A stretch of 64,000 nt of DNA from Tychonema sp. LEGE 07203 (GCF_015207285.1 NZ_JADEXD010000003.1:26150-90149), one strand, 5' to 3'. Counted from the first letter of the stretch, positions 10,165 to 19,710 are shown. The notes: generated by a model from the letters alone, not told the origin. Program-made: numbers and translations.

Positions 10165-10587
10165 CCTCTACTCTGATATCAGGGTAAAATTTGGAATTGC
10201 GGCGAAATCATCAGTTAGTAATTGACGGCATCTGCGATTGTTTTGAGTTTTCGTCAAAAGGGGGTAAAACCCCTCATTCAACTCGCTGATGCGCTCGTAA
10301 GTTCGAGTTTTCGTCCAATTGCTCGATCGCAAAATTATTCAACGTTTGGTTTTTTTTAAATCCTCTTGAAACAAGCAAACAAACACCGCAAATTGTAACT
10401 TTTTGCGAATCTTCAGATTAAGTTCATAATTTATTGATAAAGAATTTTTCGGCAACAATGGGTCACGATTAATAACCGGTAAAGCTGATTGCATAAATTT
10501 TTGATCGCGAAACCGCAGATATCAGGCAGATAAATACAGATAAACGCAGATAAATTTATTTTGTAGCAGATGCCTAAATCTCAAATA
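10165..10587. other. Spacer with an AACGCAGAT-type repeat
   Basis: No gene found in 423 bp. Positions 10511-10562 hold a repetitive phrase built from CAGATAAA/CGCAGATA units. Related copies lie at 16626-16670 and 53718-53764, showing a dispersed repeat family. The rest is AT-rich and unremarkable. Confidence 0.55.
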
Positions 10588-11217
10588 TCAAATCTTTAAT
10601 CGACTCAGTTGTTTGTCTACCTGCACGAACAGCGAGTCGAGGGTTGAGGAGTTATCCAAAACAACATCGGCTTGTTGGCACTTTTGAGCTAGCGGCATCT
10701 GAGCGCGAATCCGGGCATTCGCCCGATCGCAATTCAAGCCATCTCGCTGCATTAAACGTTCTAACTGCACTTCGGGCGAACAGTACACCACCCAAATTTC
10801 GGTACACAAATCAGTCATGTTAGCTTCAAACAACAGCGGCACTGCCAAAACTACTGTCAATGTATTTGGTGATACCGGATTCTGTGCAGCAATGCAGTTT
10901 TGAGTTTCTTCAACTAAGCGGCGGCGCACATAAGGGTGAATCTGTTGTTCCAACCACTGCCGTTCGGCTGCGTTACAAAAAATAATATTTCCCAACTCCG
11001 GGCGATTTAAATTGCCGCCGGGGAGCAAAATTGTAGCGCCGTATCGTTCTACAATAGAGTCGAGTATTGGCGAACCGGGTTGCACGGCTTCGCGGGCGTA
11101 AATATCGGCATCTAAAATCGGAAATCCACAGGCATCTGCCAGATAATTAGATATAGCGGTTTTTCCGGTGGCGATGCCCCCTGTTAAACCGATCGCGCGG
11201 ACAACTCGATCGCTCAT
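10588..11217 (-). CDS. coaE: Dephospho-CoA kinase
   Basis: A 209-residue protein catalysing the last step of coenzyme A synthesis, ATP-dependent 3'-phosphorylation of dephospho-CoA. The P-loop GLTGGIATGKT is at residues 10-20; the conserved DADIYAREAVQPG follows near 35-48, then the lid region RPELGNIIF and the core strand VVLAVPLLFE. Length fits the family (about 200). Starts at ATG 11217. It diverges from the CHAT-domain gene, sharing a 210-bp spacer. Cytoplasmic housekeeping enzyme with no sign of transfer or damage. Confidence 0.96.
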   Translation of the reverse strand: MSDRVVRAIGLTGGIATGKTAISNYLADACGFPILDADIYAREAVQPGSPILDSIVERYGATILLPGGNLNRPELGNIIFCNAAERQWLEQQIHPYVRRRLVEETQNCIAAQNPVSPNTLTVVLAVPLLFEANMTDLCTEIWVVYCSPEVQLERLMQRDGLNCDRANARIRAQMPLAQKCQQADVVLDNSSTLDSLFVQVDKQLSRLKI

Positions 11218-11427
11218 AATTTTCTCTTTGTTTAAACAAAACTGTGTGTTTCGACACTTGGTCTATGTGTTTGCTATGTTGGTGACACAATCAAAATTAG
11301 ACTTAAAATTGGAAATTTGCGATCGAGAGCTAGCGTTAGGAATTGTCAGCATTGGGGTGCGATCGACTCTTTTTTAGCTAAAATCTCCATTTTTAACTCG
11401 AATTTAAGTCTAGATCGAGGCAAACCT

Positions 11428-14400
11428 ATGAATGCTCAACGTGCTGTGCGATCGATTCTGACAGCAATTCCCCTGGCTGGATTTTTGATATTAGATTTTT
11501 TGCCCAACCTGGTTTTCCTCAAAGAAAACAGCAGGGGATGGGCGATTGTAGCAATTTATCCCCAATCTCAAATTGCTGCAGCACAGTCGATCGTTCCAGC
11601 AGCAGAGGGCACCGGCACCGCCATCGCCCCAAAACCGGGAGCTCGCTACGACATTACAGGCGGCACAGCCTCGCGAGACGGAGCAAATCTGTTCCACAGT
11701 TTTACTCGATTCGGCTTGAATTCTGGCGAAACTGCCAATTTTCTCTCCAACCCAGCCATTAAAAATATCCTCGGCCGCGTTGTCGGCGGCGACGCTTCGT
11801 TAATTAACGGTTTAATTCAAGTTAGCGGCGGCAATTCTAACTTGTACCTGATGAACCCCGCAGGGATTATTTTCGGAACCAATGCCCGACTCGACGTGTC
11901 CGGGTCTTTTTTTGCTACCACCGCTAGCGGTATCGGTTTTGACAGCGGCTGGTTCAACGGTACGGGGGCGAACGACTACGCGGCCCTCGTCGGAGAGCCT
12001 AATACTTTTGCTTTTGGCGCGCAGTCGGGGAGTATTGTCAATGCCGGCGATTTGGCTGTCGGAAGCAGGCAAAATTTGACTTTGCTGGGCGGTACTGTCA
12101 TCAGTACCGGGAAACTTTCAGCCCCCGGCGGTCAAATTACTGTGGCGGCCGTCCCTGGCGAAAATCGCGTGCGGTTGAGTCAAAACGGACTTTTGCTGAG
12201 TTTAGAATTTACTCCGGGTGCGGGAGTGTCGGGTGCGAAAACTTTGCCTTTTTCTCCCCTGAGTTTGCCTCGACTGCTTTCGGGCCCCGGCGTTGCTGAG
12301 GCTACGGGTATAAGTACGAACGATCGCGGTGAAGTCGTGCTGACGGGCGGCCAAACAGTGCCTGCAATGGCTGGAACTGCGCTGGTATCGGGTGCTGCGG
12401 ACGTGTCTGCTGGGGGGGGCGCGGGAGGCAGTATCAGCGTGTTGGGCGACAAGGTAGGGCTGTTGGGAGCGAAGATTGATGCTTCGGGGGCCGACGGCGG
12501 CGGAACGGTGCGGATCGGCGGAGATTACCGGGGCGAGGGAACTGTGCCGAATGCGATGATGACTTATGTGGATGGCAAAAGTTCGATCGCCACCAACGCC
12601 ACAGACTCCGGTAACGGCGGCAGAGTTTTTGTCTGGGCGGACAACACTGCAGCATTTTTGGGCAGCATCAGCGCGACGGGCGTTTCTCCAACTGGCGGCA
12701 GCGGCGGTACCGGCGGGTTTGTGGAAGTTTCGGGCAAGCAAAGATTGATTTTTGACGGTAAAGTCGATACTTCCGGCACAAATGGTTTGGGGACTTTGCT
12801 GCTAGATCCGGAGAATATTTTAATTACAGATTCCGAAGCAGCGGCGGGTGATGCGGAAATTATTGCTAACAATAATATTTTGGCAGGAACTCCACCGGGA
12901 CAGTTAAATAATTCCGATGCTTCGCTGACAATTTCTACCAGAGCTTTGGAAAGTCTGTCTGGGACGGCAAATGTGGTTCTGGAAGCGCTCAACGATATTA
13001 AAATTGCTGATTTGGACGGTAAGTTGAGCTTTGCGGCCACTACTGGTTCGGTGACTTTCACGGCAGATGCCGATCGCAGCGGTGCGGGTGCTTTTTCGAT
13101 GAATCCTAGAGATACAATTAGCACGGCGGGCGGCGCGATCGCCATTTCCGGCAGTCAAATTACGGCGGGCAATTTGTCGAGCAACGGCGGAAATATTAGT
13201 TTGATAAGTCCGGGAACAACGGTTGCTAACAATATTTCGGCATCTGATTCTAGCAGCGGTACTAGCGGCAATATTGTGCTGGAAGGCCAAAACGTCACAG
13301 TCGAAAAAATTGATGCTAGCGGCTCTAAATCGGCGGCAAATGTAACTTTGACGGCTAGGAACGTTCTGGGAGTGAGCTTCGTCGCAGGGGGTTCTGGAAA
13401 CATTACTTTGACTGGTAATGAAATTAATTTGACTGGTGGCAATAATTCGATCGGCGGTACTGGCTTTTTGGTAATGCAGCCTTGGAATCCCGGTCAAAAT
13501 ATTGCGATCGGCGGTTCTGGAGATGTCGGTACTAATATTTATTTGAATCTGACAGCAAAGGACCTCGGAAGTTTGCAAAATGGGTTTGCTGGAATTACGA
13601 TCGGCCGCAGCAACGGTAGCGGTGCGATTTTGATTGCTAACGATTTTACATTTTATGACCCGCTAATTATTCAGTCGCCGGCGGGTTTGGGAACAATCAC
13701 TACCACAAGTTCCCTGACAGGGGCAGACGATGCCTCAATTAATCTCAAAGCTGACGGCAATATCCGCATCGGAAATATCACTACTAACAATCAAGAAATT
13801 CGCATCGCCAGCACGACGGGGAATGTGACAACCGCTCAGCTACGCACGGGAAGTGGGCCCAGCATCAGCACTTCTGTCAATTCTTCCAAGCTGCCGCGCA
13901 CGTCGGCTGGTGATGTGAGCGTTACGGCAGAGGGTACGGTGACTGCAGGCTCGATCGACACTAAGGGCGATATAGGGGGTAACGTGACGCTGACGGGCGC
14001 TGCGGGAGTGACAGCAGGGGCGATCGAAGCTGGCGGTTCCCATACAGGGGGAAATATTACTCTGACAGGTAATGAAATTGATTTGACGGGCGGTAAGAAT
14101 TCGATCGCCAGCAACGGCAATTTGGTGCTGCAACCGTCCGATCCGGCTCAGAATATTACTATTGCCGGTGCTGCTGAGACTGAGGCTTTGGACTTGACTG
14201 CTGCAAAATTGAACTCGCTGCGGAACGGCTTTGCTTCCGTAGCGATCGGCCGTGCTGACGGTAGCGGCACGATCGCTATTGTTCCGCCCACAACAGCACC
14301 AAATTCAACAAATTCTACACCAGTCCCAGCGGTGACATTTCAAGACTCGACGACGATCCGATCGCCTTTTGGCACCGGCGCGATCGCGGGAATGGGTGCG

Positions 14401-16566
14401 ATCGCCGGTACTGATAACGCCACAATTTCTCTGATCGCAGGTACTGTCGCTGTCGGAGACGTTACCTCGAATGGGGGGATTAATATCACTAGCAGTCAGG
14501 GTAGCTTAACTGCTGGTGTTGTTTCATCTCGATCGGCGAACGGGGCGGGGGGCGATATCAACATCCGCAGCGCCGGTGGGGTAGCAGCGGGCAATGTCAA
14601 TGCTTTCGGTGCCAAAAACGGCGGCAATATCTCGATCGCCGCGCCGGGCCAGATCGTGACGGGGGCACTCAATTCGAGTTCGGAGTCGGGAAGTGCCGGC
14701 TCGATCGAGATTAACGGGCAAAAAGATGTTGAAGTTGCTTCGATCAAAGCTCGCGGCAATACCGGCGGCGATGTCGCAATCGATGCGGGAGGAGTGTTTC
14801 GGGCGGCGGGAACTGGAACGGCTGCCGATCGCCCATCGAGCGTTAGCATTTCTACAGACGGGCAGGTGCGATCGGGTTCGCTGACTTTGCTGCAAAGCAG
14901 TTGCCGCTCGGGAAACTGCAAGGCGGCGACTGTGGCGGCGGGAAACTCGAAGCCGACGACTGTCGAATCGTCAACTGCGACACCGCTGGCGATCGAGCCT
15001 CCTCCGGCAGCAACTACCACTGTGGAACTGAAAACTACAGGCACTTCTCAACAAATTGTCCTTCAGACACCCTCCGCGTCTGCGCCCAAGAGCAGTACCG
15101 CAAATGTCTCGCCAGAACCTGCTGCTGCGCCTGTGGAGGTGCTGCCGAACGAAACCGATTCCCCCTCCCCATCCTCCTCTGTACTGCTGTTGTCGCGGGT
15201 GTTAAATGCCGATGGGGCCGCGCCTGCGGCAACAGAAAACGGCAGCGCGGCGACAGCACAGAAGCCCGCGAGTGGTGGAAATATAGAAAGTATCGGAAAT
15301 GTGAGGGTTCCTGAGATTTCTCGATCGAGTGCGATGCAAATAAGTCCGATCGACTCTGTGCAGCAAAGGGATAAAATTCAGGGCCAGGAATTTGAACGTT
15401 ATTTTGGTGGCAATCTCGCTCAAAAGTCGGTCACGCCGCAAAGTATCCGAGATACTCTCAGCAGTGTCGATCGCTTGACAGGGGTTAAGCCGGCGATTGT
15501 TTATGTGTGGGCGAAAGAGCAACATTTAGAACTTGTGTTATTCTTGCCCGACGGCAAAAGTGTTTTTAAAACCGTGTCTGTAAGCCGCGAGACTGTGTTG
15601 GAAGTTGCCAAAGAATTCACTAATGCTGTGAGAGCTCCTAGGAGATTGAATGCTGCTGATTATAAGGCACCAGCCCAGAAACTTTATCAGTGGTTAATTG
15701 CACCGCTGCAACCGGAATTGCAGGCGAACAAAATTAACACCTTGGTGTTTTCGATGGATGCCGGTTTGCGAACTTTGCCTTTGGCTGCTCTTTTTGACGG
15801 CAAACAGTTTTTGGTAGAAAAGTACAGTTTGGGGCTGATTCCGAGTTTGAGTTTGACTGATACTCGCTATGCCGATGTTAAAGGTTCGGAAGTTTTGGCG
15901 ATGGGTGCGTCGAAATTTCCGGCAAAATACGATCAAAATCCTCTGCCTGCGGTGCCGCTGGAAATATCGACAATTGTGGGCAAGATTTGGCCCGGTTCGT
16001 CTTTTCTCAATGAAGCTTTTACTCTGGGAAATTTGAAGGATAAGCGCAATCAACCGCAATACAAAATTATTCATTTAGCTACTCACGGCGATTTTCAGCC
16101 TGGGGGTGCCGAAAATTCTTACATTCAGTTTTGGGATACTAAGTTGCGGTTGAATCAGTTGAATCAGTTGAAGTTATCTAACCCGCAGGTGGAGTTGTTG
16201 GTTTTGAGTGCGTGCACTACGGCGGTGGGTGACGAACAGGCTGAGTTGGGGTTTGCGGGGTTGGCGGTGCACGCTGGGGTAAAATCTGCTCTGGCGAGTT
16301 TGTGGTATGTGTCAGATGCGGGTACTTTGGGGCTGATGACTGAGTTTTACCAGCAGTTACGCACCGCGCCGATTAAGGCTGAGGCTTTGCGTCAAGCGCA
16401 GTTGGCGATGCTGCGGGGTGAAGTGCGGTTGCAAGACGGTTATTTGGTGCGATCGGGCAACAATCAAGCTCTGCCTTTGCCGTCGGAGTTGGCCGCCAGG
16501 GGCGATCGAAATTTGTCGCATCCCTATTATTGGGCTGCTTTTACCATGATCGGTTCGCCTTGGTAG
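11428..16566 (+). CDS. Two-partner-secretion-type haemagglutinin-like protein with C-terminal CHAT peptidase domain
   Basis: I place the start at ATG 11428 (MNAQRAVRSIL), preceded by GATCGAGG and followed by a signal-peptide-like hydrophobic stretch; an upstream GTG-type start would add 37 unconvincing residues. Product about 1,712 residues. Residues about 70-220 form a filamentous-haemagglutinin secretion domain with the hallmark NLYLMNPAGIIFG near 140-152. The centre is a long G/S/T/N-rich beta-helix-like region. A module of about 75 residues beginning LTGNEINLTGG / LTGNEIDLTGG occurs twice (near 659 and 875). A Pro/Ala/Ser-rich linker (1150-1300) leads to a CHAT caspase-like domain: His1553 in HLATHGDF and Cys1596 in VLSACTTA. 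The leader implies export, with the CHAT domain outside the cytoplasm. No TpsB transporter gene is nearby. Confidence 0.93.
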   Translation: MNAQRAVRSILTAIPLAGFLILDFLPNLVFLKENSRGWAIVAIYPQSQIAAAQSIVPAAEGTGTAIAPKPGARYDITGGTASRDGANLFHSFTRFGLNSGETANFLSNPAIKNILGRVVGGDASLINGLIQVSGGNSNLYLMNPAGIIFGTNARLDVSGSFFATTASGIGFDSGWFNGTGANDYAALVGEPNTFAFGAQSGSIVNAGDLAVGSRQNLTLLGGTVISTGKLSAPGGQITVAAVPGENRVRLSQNGLLLSLEFTPGAGVSGAKTLPFSPLSLPRLLSGPGVAEATGISTNDRGEVVLTGGQTVPAMAGTALVSGAADVSAGGGAGGSISVLGDKVGLLGAKIDASGADGGGTVRIGGDYRGEGTVPNAMMTYVDGKSSIATNATDSGNGGRVFVWADNTAAFLGSISATGVSPTGGSGGTGGFVEVSGKQRLIFDGKVDTSGTNGLGTLLLDPENILITDSEAAAGDAEIIANNNILAGTPPGQLNNSDASLTISTRALESLSGTANVVLEALNDIKIADLDGKLSFAATTGSVTFTADADRSGAGAFSMNPRDTISTAGGAIAISGSQITAGNLSSNGGNISLISPGTTVANNISASDSSSGTSGNIVLEGQNVTVEKIDASGSKSAANVTLTARNVLGVSFVAGGSGNITLTGNEINLTGGNNSIGGTGFLVMQPWNPGQNIAIGGSGDVGTNIYLNLTAKDLGSLQNGFAGITIGRSNGSGAILIANDFTFYDPLIIQSPAGLGTITTTSSLTGADDASINLKADGNIRIGNITTNNQEIRIASTTGNVTTAQLRTGSGPSISTSVNSSKLPRTSAGDVSVTAEGTVTAGSIDTKGDIGGNVTLTGAAGVTAGAIEAGGSHTGGNITLTGNEIDLTGGKNSIASNGNLVLQPSDPAQNITIAGAAETEALDLTAAKLNSLRNGFASVAIGRADGSGTIAIVPPTTAPNSTNSTPVPAVTFQDSTTIRSPFGTGAIAGMGAIAGTDNATISLIAGTVAVGDVTSNGGINITSSQGSLTAGVVSSRSANGAGGDINIRSAGGVAAGNVNAFGAKNGGNISIAAPGQIVTGALNSSSESGSAGSIEINGQKDVEVASIKARGNTGGDVAIDAGGVFRAAGTGTAADRPSSVSISTDGQVRSGSLTLLQSSCRSGNCKAATVAAGNSKPTTVESSTATPLAIEPPPAATTTVELKTTGTSQQIVLQTPSASAPKSSTANVSPEPAAAPVEVLPNETDSPSPSSSVLLLSRVLNADGAAPAATENGSAATAQKPASGGNIESIGNVRVPEISRSSAMQISPIDSVQQRDKIQGQEFERYFGGNLAQKSVTPQSIRDTLSSVDRLTGVKPAIVYVWAKEQHLELVLFLPDGKSVFKTVSVSRETVLEVAKEFTNAVRAPRRLNAADYKAPAQKLYQWLIAPLQPELQANKINTLVFSMDAGLRTLPLAALFDGKQFLVEKYSLGLIPSLSLTDTRYADVKGSEVLAMGASKFPAKYDQNPLPAVPLEISTIVGKIWPGSSFLNEAFTLGNLKDKRNQPQYKIIHLATHGDFQPGGAENSYIQFWDTKLRLNQLNQLKLSNPQVELLVLSACTTAVGDEQAELGFAGLAVHAGVKSALASLWYVSDAGTLGLMTEFYQQLRTAPIKAEALRQAQLAMLRGEVRLQDGYLVRSGNNQALPLPSELAARGDRNLSHPYYWAAFTMIGSPW

Positions 16567-16985
16567 TTCATATTTGATATGACTGTTGAGAGTTGAGAGT
16601 TGACTGCTATACACGATCTTTTTTTAACCGCAGATACAGGCAGATTAACACAGATTAACGCAGATGAATTAGAGCGATTTTTGTTGACTGCTGACTGTTG
16701 ACTGTTGACTGTTGACTGTTGACTGTTGACTGTTGACTGTTAAGAGGGCCCGCCCGCACCATCCACCGCCCCTACTGACTGTTGACTGTTGACTGTTGAC
16801 TGTTGACTGTTGACTGTTGACTGTTGTTATTTGTTAGCAGCAACCAATAACTAATAACTAATAACTAATAACTAATAACTAATAACTAATAACTAATAAC
16901 TAACAACTAATAACTAATAACTAATAACTAATGACTAATGACTAATTGCTAATGACTAATGACTAATGACTAATTGCTAATTACT
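16567..16985. repeat. Heptanucleotide repeat arrays and mosaic cassette
   Basis: No gene. After an AACGCAGAT-type repeat (16626-16670) come several arrays of 7-bp units: TGTTGAC (about 16685-16742 and 16776-16825), then TAACTAA turning into TGACTAA (about 16842-16985). Between them a 31-bp cassette (16745-16775, GGGCCCGCCCGCACC...) is identical to one at 51654-51684. Such short tandemly repeated repetitive heptamers are known in filamentous cyanobacteria. The last array runs into the 3' end of the next gene and supplies its final codons and stop. Confidence 0.85.
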
Positions 16986-17602
16986 AATTGAGTCAGCCGT
17001 TTGAGGATTCGGAGTACATCATAAAGTTCGTTGCCGGGGTTGCGGGTGAGATACCCCTTAGATGTGCCATATCGAGGTAATTCTCCGTTAACTAATTTAA
17101 CAAAGATGAAACTACCGCCTGTAGCAATCATGCCGTAACTAGGTTTGTCGGGGTTGGGATTTGCCAGCATATAAGCTAAGATTTGCGCCAATCCCTCTTC
17201 GATCGAAAATGAAGCTCGTTTCGATTCTATTACCATCAGCCACAACTGCTCTTTTAAAACGAAAGTGTCGATGCTGCTTTTGATGATAGCGCCTTCATCT
17301 TCTTCGGAAAATTCCACGGATTTTTCCGGTTTAATGTAGAAAGGTTGCAGGTAAAACTCGCCGACAAATAACAGCGGAGAGACGATCGACAAACTGATGG
17401 TTTTTTCCAGCATCGGCGGATACTCCAACAAATTGAAGTAACCCGCTTCGATCTGGTCTAGTTGTTGTTTCTGAAACTCCGTAATTTCTGGCAACTCGTC
17501 TTGCCATTCTCTAAAGAAATCGTCGTCTCGAACAATTTGCAGGTTGAAAATAGTTTTTAATTCTTCTAATGTGACATTTTTAGCTTGAATAGTTTGAACC
17601 AT
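16970..17602 (-). CDS. PD-(D/E)XK-like nuclease-fold protein
   Basis: A 210-residue protein of a type often named 'restriction endonuclease subunit R' in cyanobacteria, although it has no helicase part. A nuclease-like core is visible: IDTFVL (Asp, near residue 111) followed by WLMVIESKRASFSIEEGLAQILAYM, giving a D...ExK arrangement (ESK near 124-126). The N-terminal third is helical and acidic. No methyltransferase or specificity gene is adjacent, so it is not a classical restriction system; target unknown. The ATG is at 17602. The last few codons (ISN and stop) are encoded by heptamer repeat DNA, so the original C-terminus may have been longer. Confidence 0.75.
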   Translation of the reverse strand: MVQTIQAKNVTLEELKTIFNLQIVRDDDFFREWQDELPEITEFQKQQLDQIEAGYFNLLEYPPMLEKTISLSIVSPLLFVGEFYLQPFYIKPEKSVEFSEEDEGAIIKSSIDTFVLKEQLWLMVIESKRASFSIEEGLAQILAYMLANPNPDKPSYGMIATGGSFIFVKLVNGELPRYGTSKGYLTRNPGNELYDVLRILKRLTQLVISN

Positions 17603-17662
17603 AATTCAAAAATATTAACTTTATGGATATTTACAATTCGATAAAATTTATAGAGAACTAAA

Positions 17663-17724
17663 CTGGTTCGTAGTGAGGGCTTCAGCCCGCATAAATCAGA
17701 GGACTAAAGTCCTCACTACAAACC
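17663..17724. repeat. Palindromic interspersed repeat (GTAGTGAGG...CCTCACTAC)
   Basis: A 9-bp perfect inverted pair, GTAGTGAGG (17670-17678) and CCTCACTAC (17711-17719), with a nested pair GGGCTTCAGCCC and GGACTAAAGTCC between the arms. It fits a mobile-palindrome type common in cyanobacterial spacers and could also act as a transcription stop between the two minus-strand genes. Confidence 0.65.
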
Positions 17725-17750
17725 GAAGATTATATAAATTATCAATTACA

Positions 17751-18329
17751 CTAATTCCAAATCTTTTGCAAGTTTAGAACAAATCCCGGCAAAACATTTT
17801 CTCCAGAAAGGGTGAGAGGAGATTGTAAAACTTCCACATCTTGACCGAGGCGGTAAATTTCAACTTCCCGTTTTTTGCGGTTAATCAACCAACCCAAACG
17901 GCAGCCGTTTTCTCTATATTCTTGCATTTTTTCTTGAGTCTTTTTCAAGCTGTCGCTGGGCGAGACTAATTCAATGACAAAATCGGGACAAAGCGGGATG
18001 AATTTTTCTCTTTGTTCGGGTGTTAAGGCTTGCCAGCGAGATTTTTCTACCCAAGAAGCATCAGGAGAGCGATCGGCTTTGTTGGGCAGGGTAAATCCTG
18101 TGGAGGAATCAAACACTTCGCCGAGTTCGGTTTGTTCGTTCCACAAATCTAATTGTGTAGTCAATTTCACATTGCGTTTACCTGTTTCTCCTCCGGTTGG
18201 CGGTATGGCGATTAATTCTCCGTTGGCGCTGCGTTCTAATTTTAAGTCGGGGTTTGATTCGCACAGTTGGTAGAACTGTTCGGAAGTTAGTTTGATGATC
18301 GAGTTGAGGTTTAAGGTGATAGCAGTCAT
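17751..18329 (-). CDS. Uma2-family (DUF820) putative nuclease
   Basis: A 192-residue Uma2/DUF820 protein, a family very abundant in cyanobacteria with a PD-(D/E)XK-like fold. Visible landmarks are LTSEQFYQLCESNPDLKLE at the start, the STGFTLPNKADRSPDASWV segment (Asp in the PDASWV motif, near 92), CPDFVIELVSPSD (E and D of the active-site region, near 120-130) and KMQEYRENGCRLGWLINRKKREVEIY. Length matches the family. Start ATG 18329. It lies in the same direction as the upstream protease and downstream nuclease-like gene but is separated from both by repeat-bearing spacers. The biological role of Uma2 proteins is not established. Confidence 0.92.
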   Translation of the reverse strand: MTAITLNLNSIIKLTSEQFYQLCESNPDLKLERSANGELIAIPPTGGETGKRNVKLTTQLDLWNEQTELGEVFDSSTGFTLPNKADRSPDASWVEKSRWQALTPEQREKFIPLCPDFVIELVSPSDSLKKTQEKMQEYRENGCRLGWLINRKKREVEIYRLGQDVEVLQSPLTLSGENVLPGFVLNLQKIWN

Positions 18330-18439
18330 TGTTATTTACCTGCTGTTGTGATAAACTTGATTAAGAATTAAAAATGAAATATCCCATTTTTAATTCTTAA
18401 TTATTAATACCAATGGAATAAAGTAGCGCTAGATATTAC

Positions 18440-18470
18440 CCCCCCAACCCCCCCTCCCGCGGGGGGGCTA
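18440..18470 (-). terminator. GC-rich hairpin downstream of the protease gene
   Basis: Runs of C (18440-18454) face a run of G (18461-18467) across CTCCCGC, forming a strong hairpin just downstream of the minus-strand protease gene. No clean T run follows, so it may be a repeat-derived stop or simply an interspersed C-rich repeat. Confidence 0.4.
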
Positions 18471-18519
18471 AGATTTCATCCATAGCACATAGGTCAGAAA
18501 AATGGTATAACTTCTAATT

Positions 18520-19710
18520 TTACTGCAATTGTTTGATTCTGTTGAGCGCGTCTTGATAGGCGCTGGTTCTCCCGCCTTGTTTGTAAAGTTCTGCTGCTTT
18601 CTGAAAGTCGGCAATTGCTTTTGGTTTGTCTTCTGTTTCCAGGTAAGCTAAAGCTCGGTTGTAGTATGCGTCGGCAAAACCGGGGTTGGCTGCGATCGCC
18701 TGCGTGTATGCTTGAATAGCCGTGGAACCGCGAGTGGGTTCGGGTTGGGCCAAGCCGGCAGTGATGAAAGTGCGGGCGTTACCGATATTAAAATACAATT
18801 CTGGGGTATATTTGGGCTTGAAAGCCAGTGCTCTGTTGAAATCGGCGATCGCCTCCCAAGCATCTCCTTCATCTAAGCGCGAAAGTCCTCGAAAATAATA
18901 GGCTTGAGCATCTTGCGGATTGGCGGTGGATACCGGGCCGGTAGTTGGGGGAGTGTTGTCTACTTTCAACTCGGATTTGTTCATTCCCGCGGCCACTAAC
19001 TTCGCGATAAATGTATTGATGGGAACTGCTGCATTAAATCCGGTTTTGATCGGGGCGACTTCACCGGAACTGGTTTGGGCAAAACCGAATTCGCCTTGTC
19101 CGTGCAAACCGATGACTCGGCCTTCGGAGTCGAAAACTGGCCCGCCGCTCATACCGCTCCAAGTTACTGCCTGATAGCGCAAATTGTAACCTTCGGGGCG
19201 GTTGTGCGGGCGGCTGGTAACGAGTCCGGGAGAGAGTTCTGGTTCTCTTTCTGCGCCGAACAGTCCGCCCGTAGCGGGATAGCCGTAAACGTAGATTTGA
19301 CTGCCGATGACGGCTAGATCGGAATCTGCGATCGTCGCGACTGGATATTCTTCGGGACTTTCAAATTTGACTACGGCTAAATCTGGATCTGTTGCTGCTG
19401 TTTGCAAGCGGGTGACTGCGGTTGCTTGATAGTTTTTGCCGATCGAGGTGCGAACGGTATATTTCACCTCTGCTTTTTCTACAACGTGGTTGACTGTTAA
19501 AACTGTGTAAGTTTTGCCTGTTTTGGCAATGATTACGCCTGAACCGTCTCCTAGGGAACTGTTAATTTGTACTGTCAGCGGCCCGGCAATGTTGGCGACT
19601 TCTTGGGGCGTTTTGGCGATCGCGGGCTGGCTGATGACTATGGTTAAGGCTGCGGTAGTTCCTGCTAGCACGCTGCTCAAGGTGTCGAAACGAGAAAAAT
19701 TTTTATTCAT
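18520..19710 (-). CDS. Secreted trypsin-like serine protease with TPR repeats
   Basis: A 396-residue protein with a signal peptide (residues 1-32, hydrophobic LAGTTAALTIVISQPAIA, cleavage after AIA). Residues 35-240 are a trypsin-like fold with catalytic triad His75 (TVNHVV), Asp110 (DPDLAVV) and Ser188 (GMSGGPVF). The C-terminal part (about 265-390) holds three TPR-like repeats (AQAYYFRGLSRLDEGD, PELYFNIGNA, ADAYYNRALAYLE), probably for protein contacts. It is therefore a periplasmic or extracellular protease-TPR protein of a type common in filamentous cyanobacteria. Substrate unknown. No PDZ domain, so it is not a standard Deg/HtrA. Start ATG 19710. Confidence 0.93.
   Translation of the reverse strand: MNKNFSRFDTLSSVLAGTTAALTIVISQPAIAKTPQEVANIAGPLTVQINSSLGDGSGVIIAKTGKTYTVLTVNHVVEKAEVKYTVRTSIGKNYQATAVTRLQTAATDPDLAVVKFESPEEYPVATIADSDLAVIGSQIYVYGYPATGGLFGAEREPELSPGLVTSRPHNRPEGYNLRYQAVTWSGMSGGPVFDSEGRVIGLHGQGEFGFAQTSSGEVAPIKTGFNAAVPINTFIAKLVAAGMNKSELKVDNTPPTTGPVSTANPQDAQAYYFRGLSRLDEGDAWEAIADFNRALAFKPKYTPELYFNIGNARTFITAGLAQPEPTRGSTAIQAYTQAIAANPGFADAYYNRALAYLETEDKPKAIADFQKAAELYKQGGRTSAYQDALNRIKQLQ

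Noticed and set aside
12180..15044. Long minus-strand frames opposite the CHAT protein
   Set aside because: They arise from the G/S/T/N-rich codons of the beta-helix stalk; no starts with ribosome sites and no recognisable protein features.
16685..16985. Tandem arrays resembling a CRISPR locus
   Set aside because: Units are 7 bp with no unique spacers, and there are no cas genes; these are heptamer repeats.
16970..18329. Reading the two nuclease-fold genes as a restriction-modification system
   Set aside because: There is no methyltransferase, specificity subunit or helicase, and each gene has its own repeat-bearing spacer.
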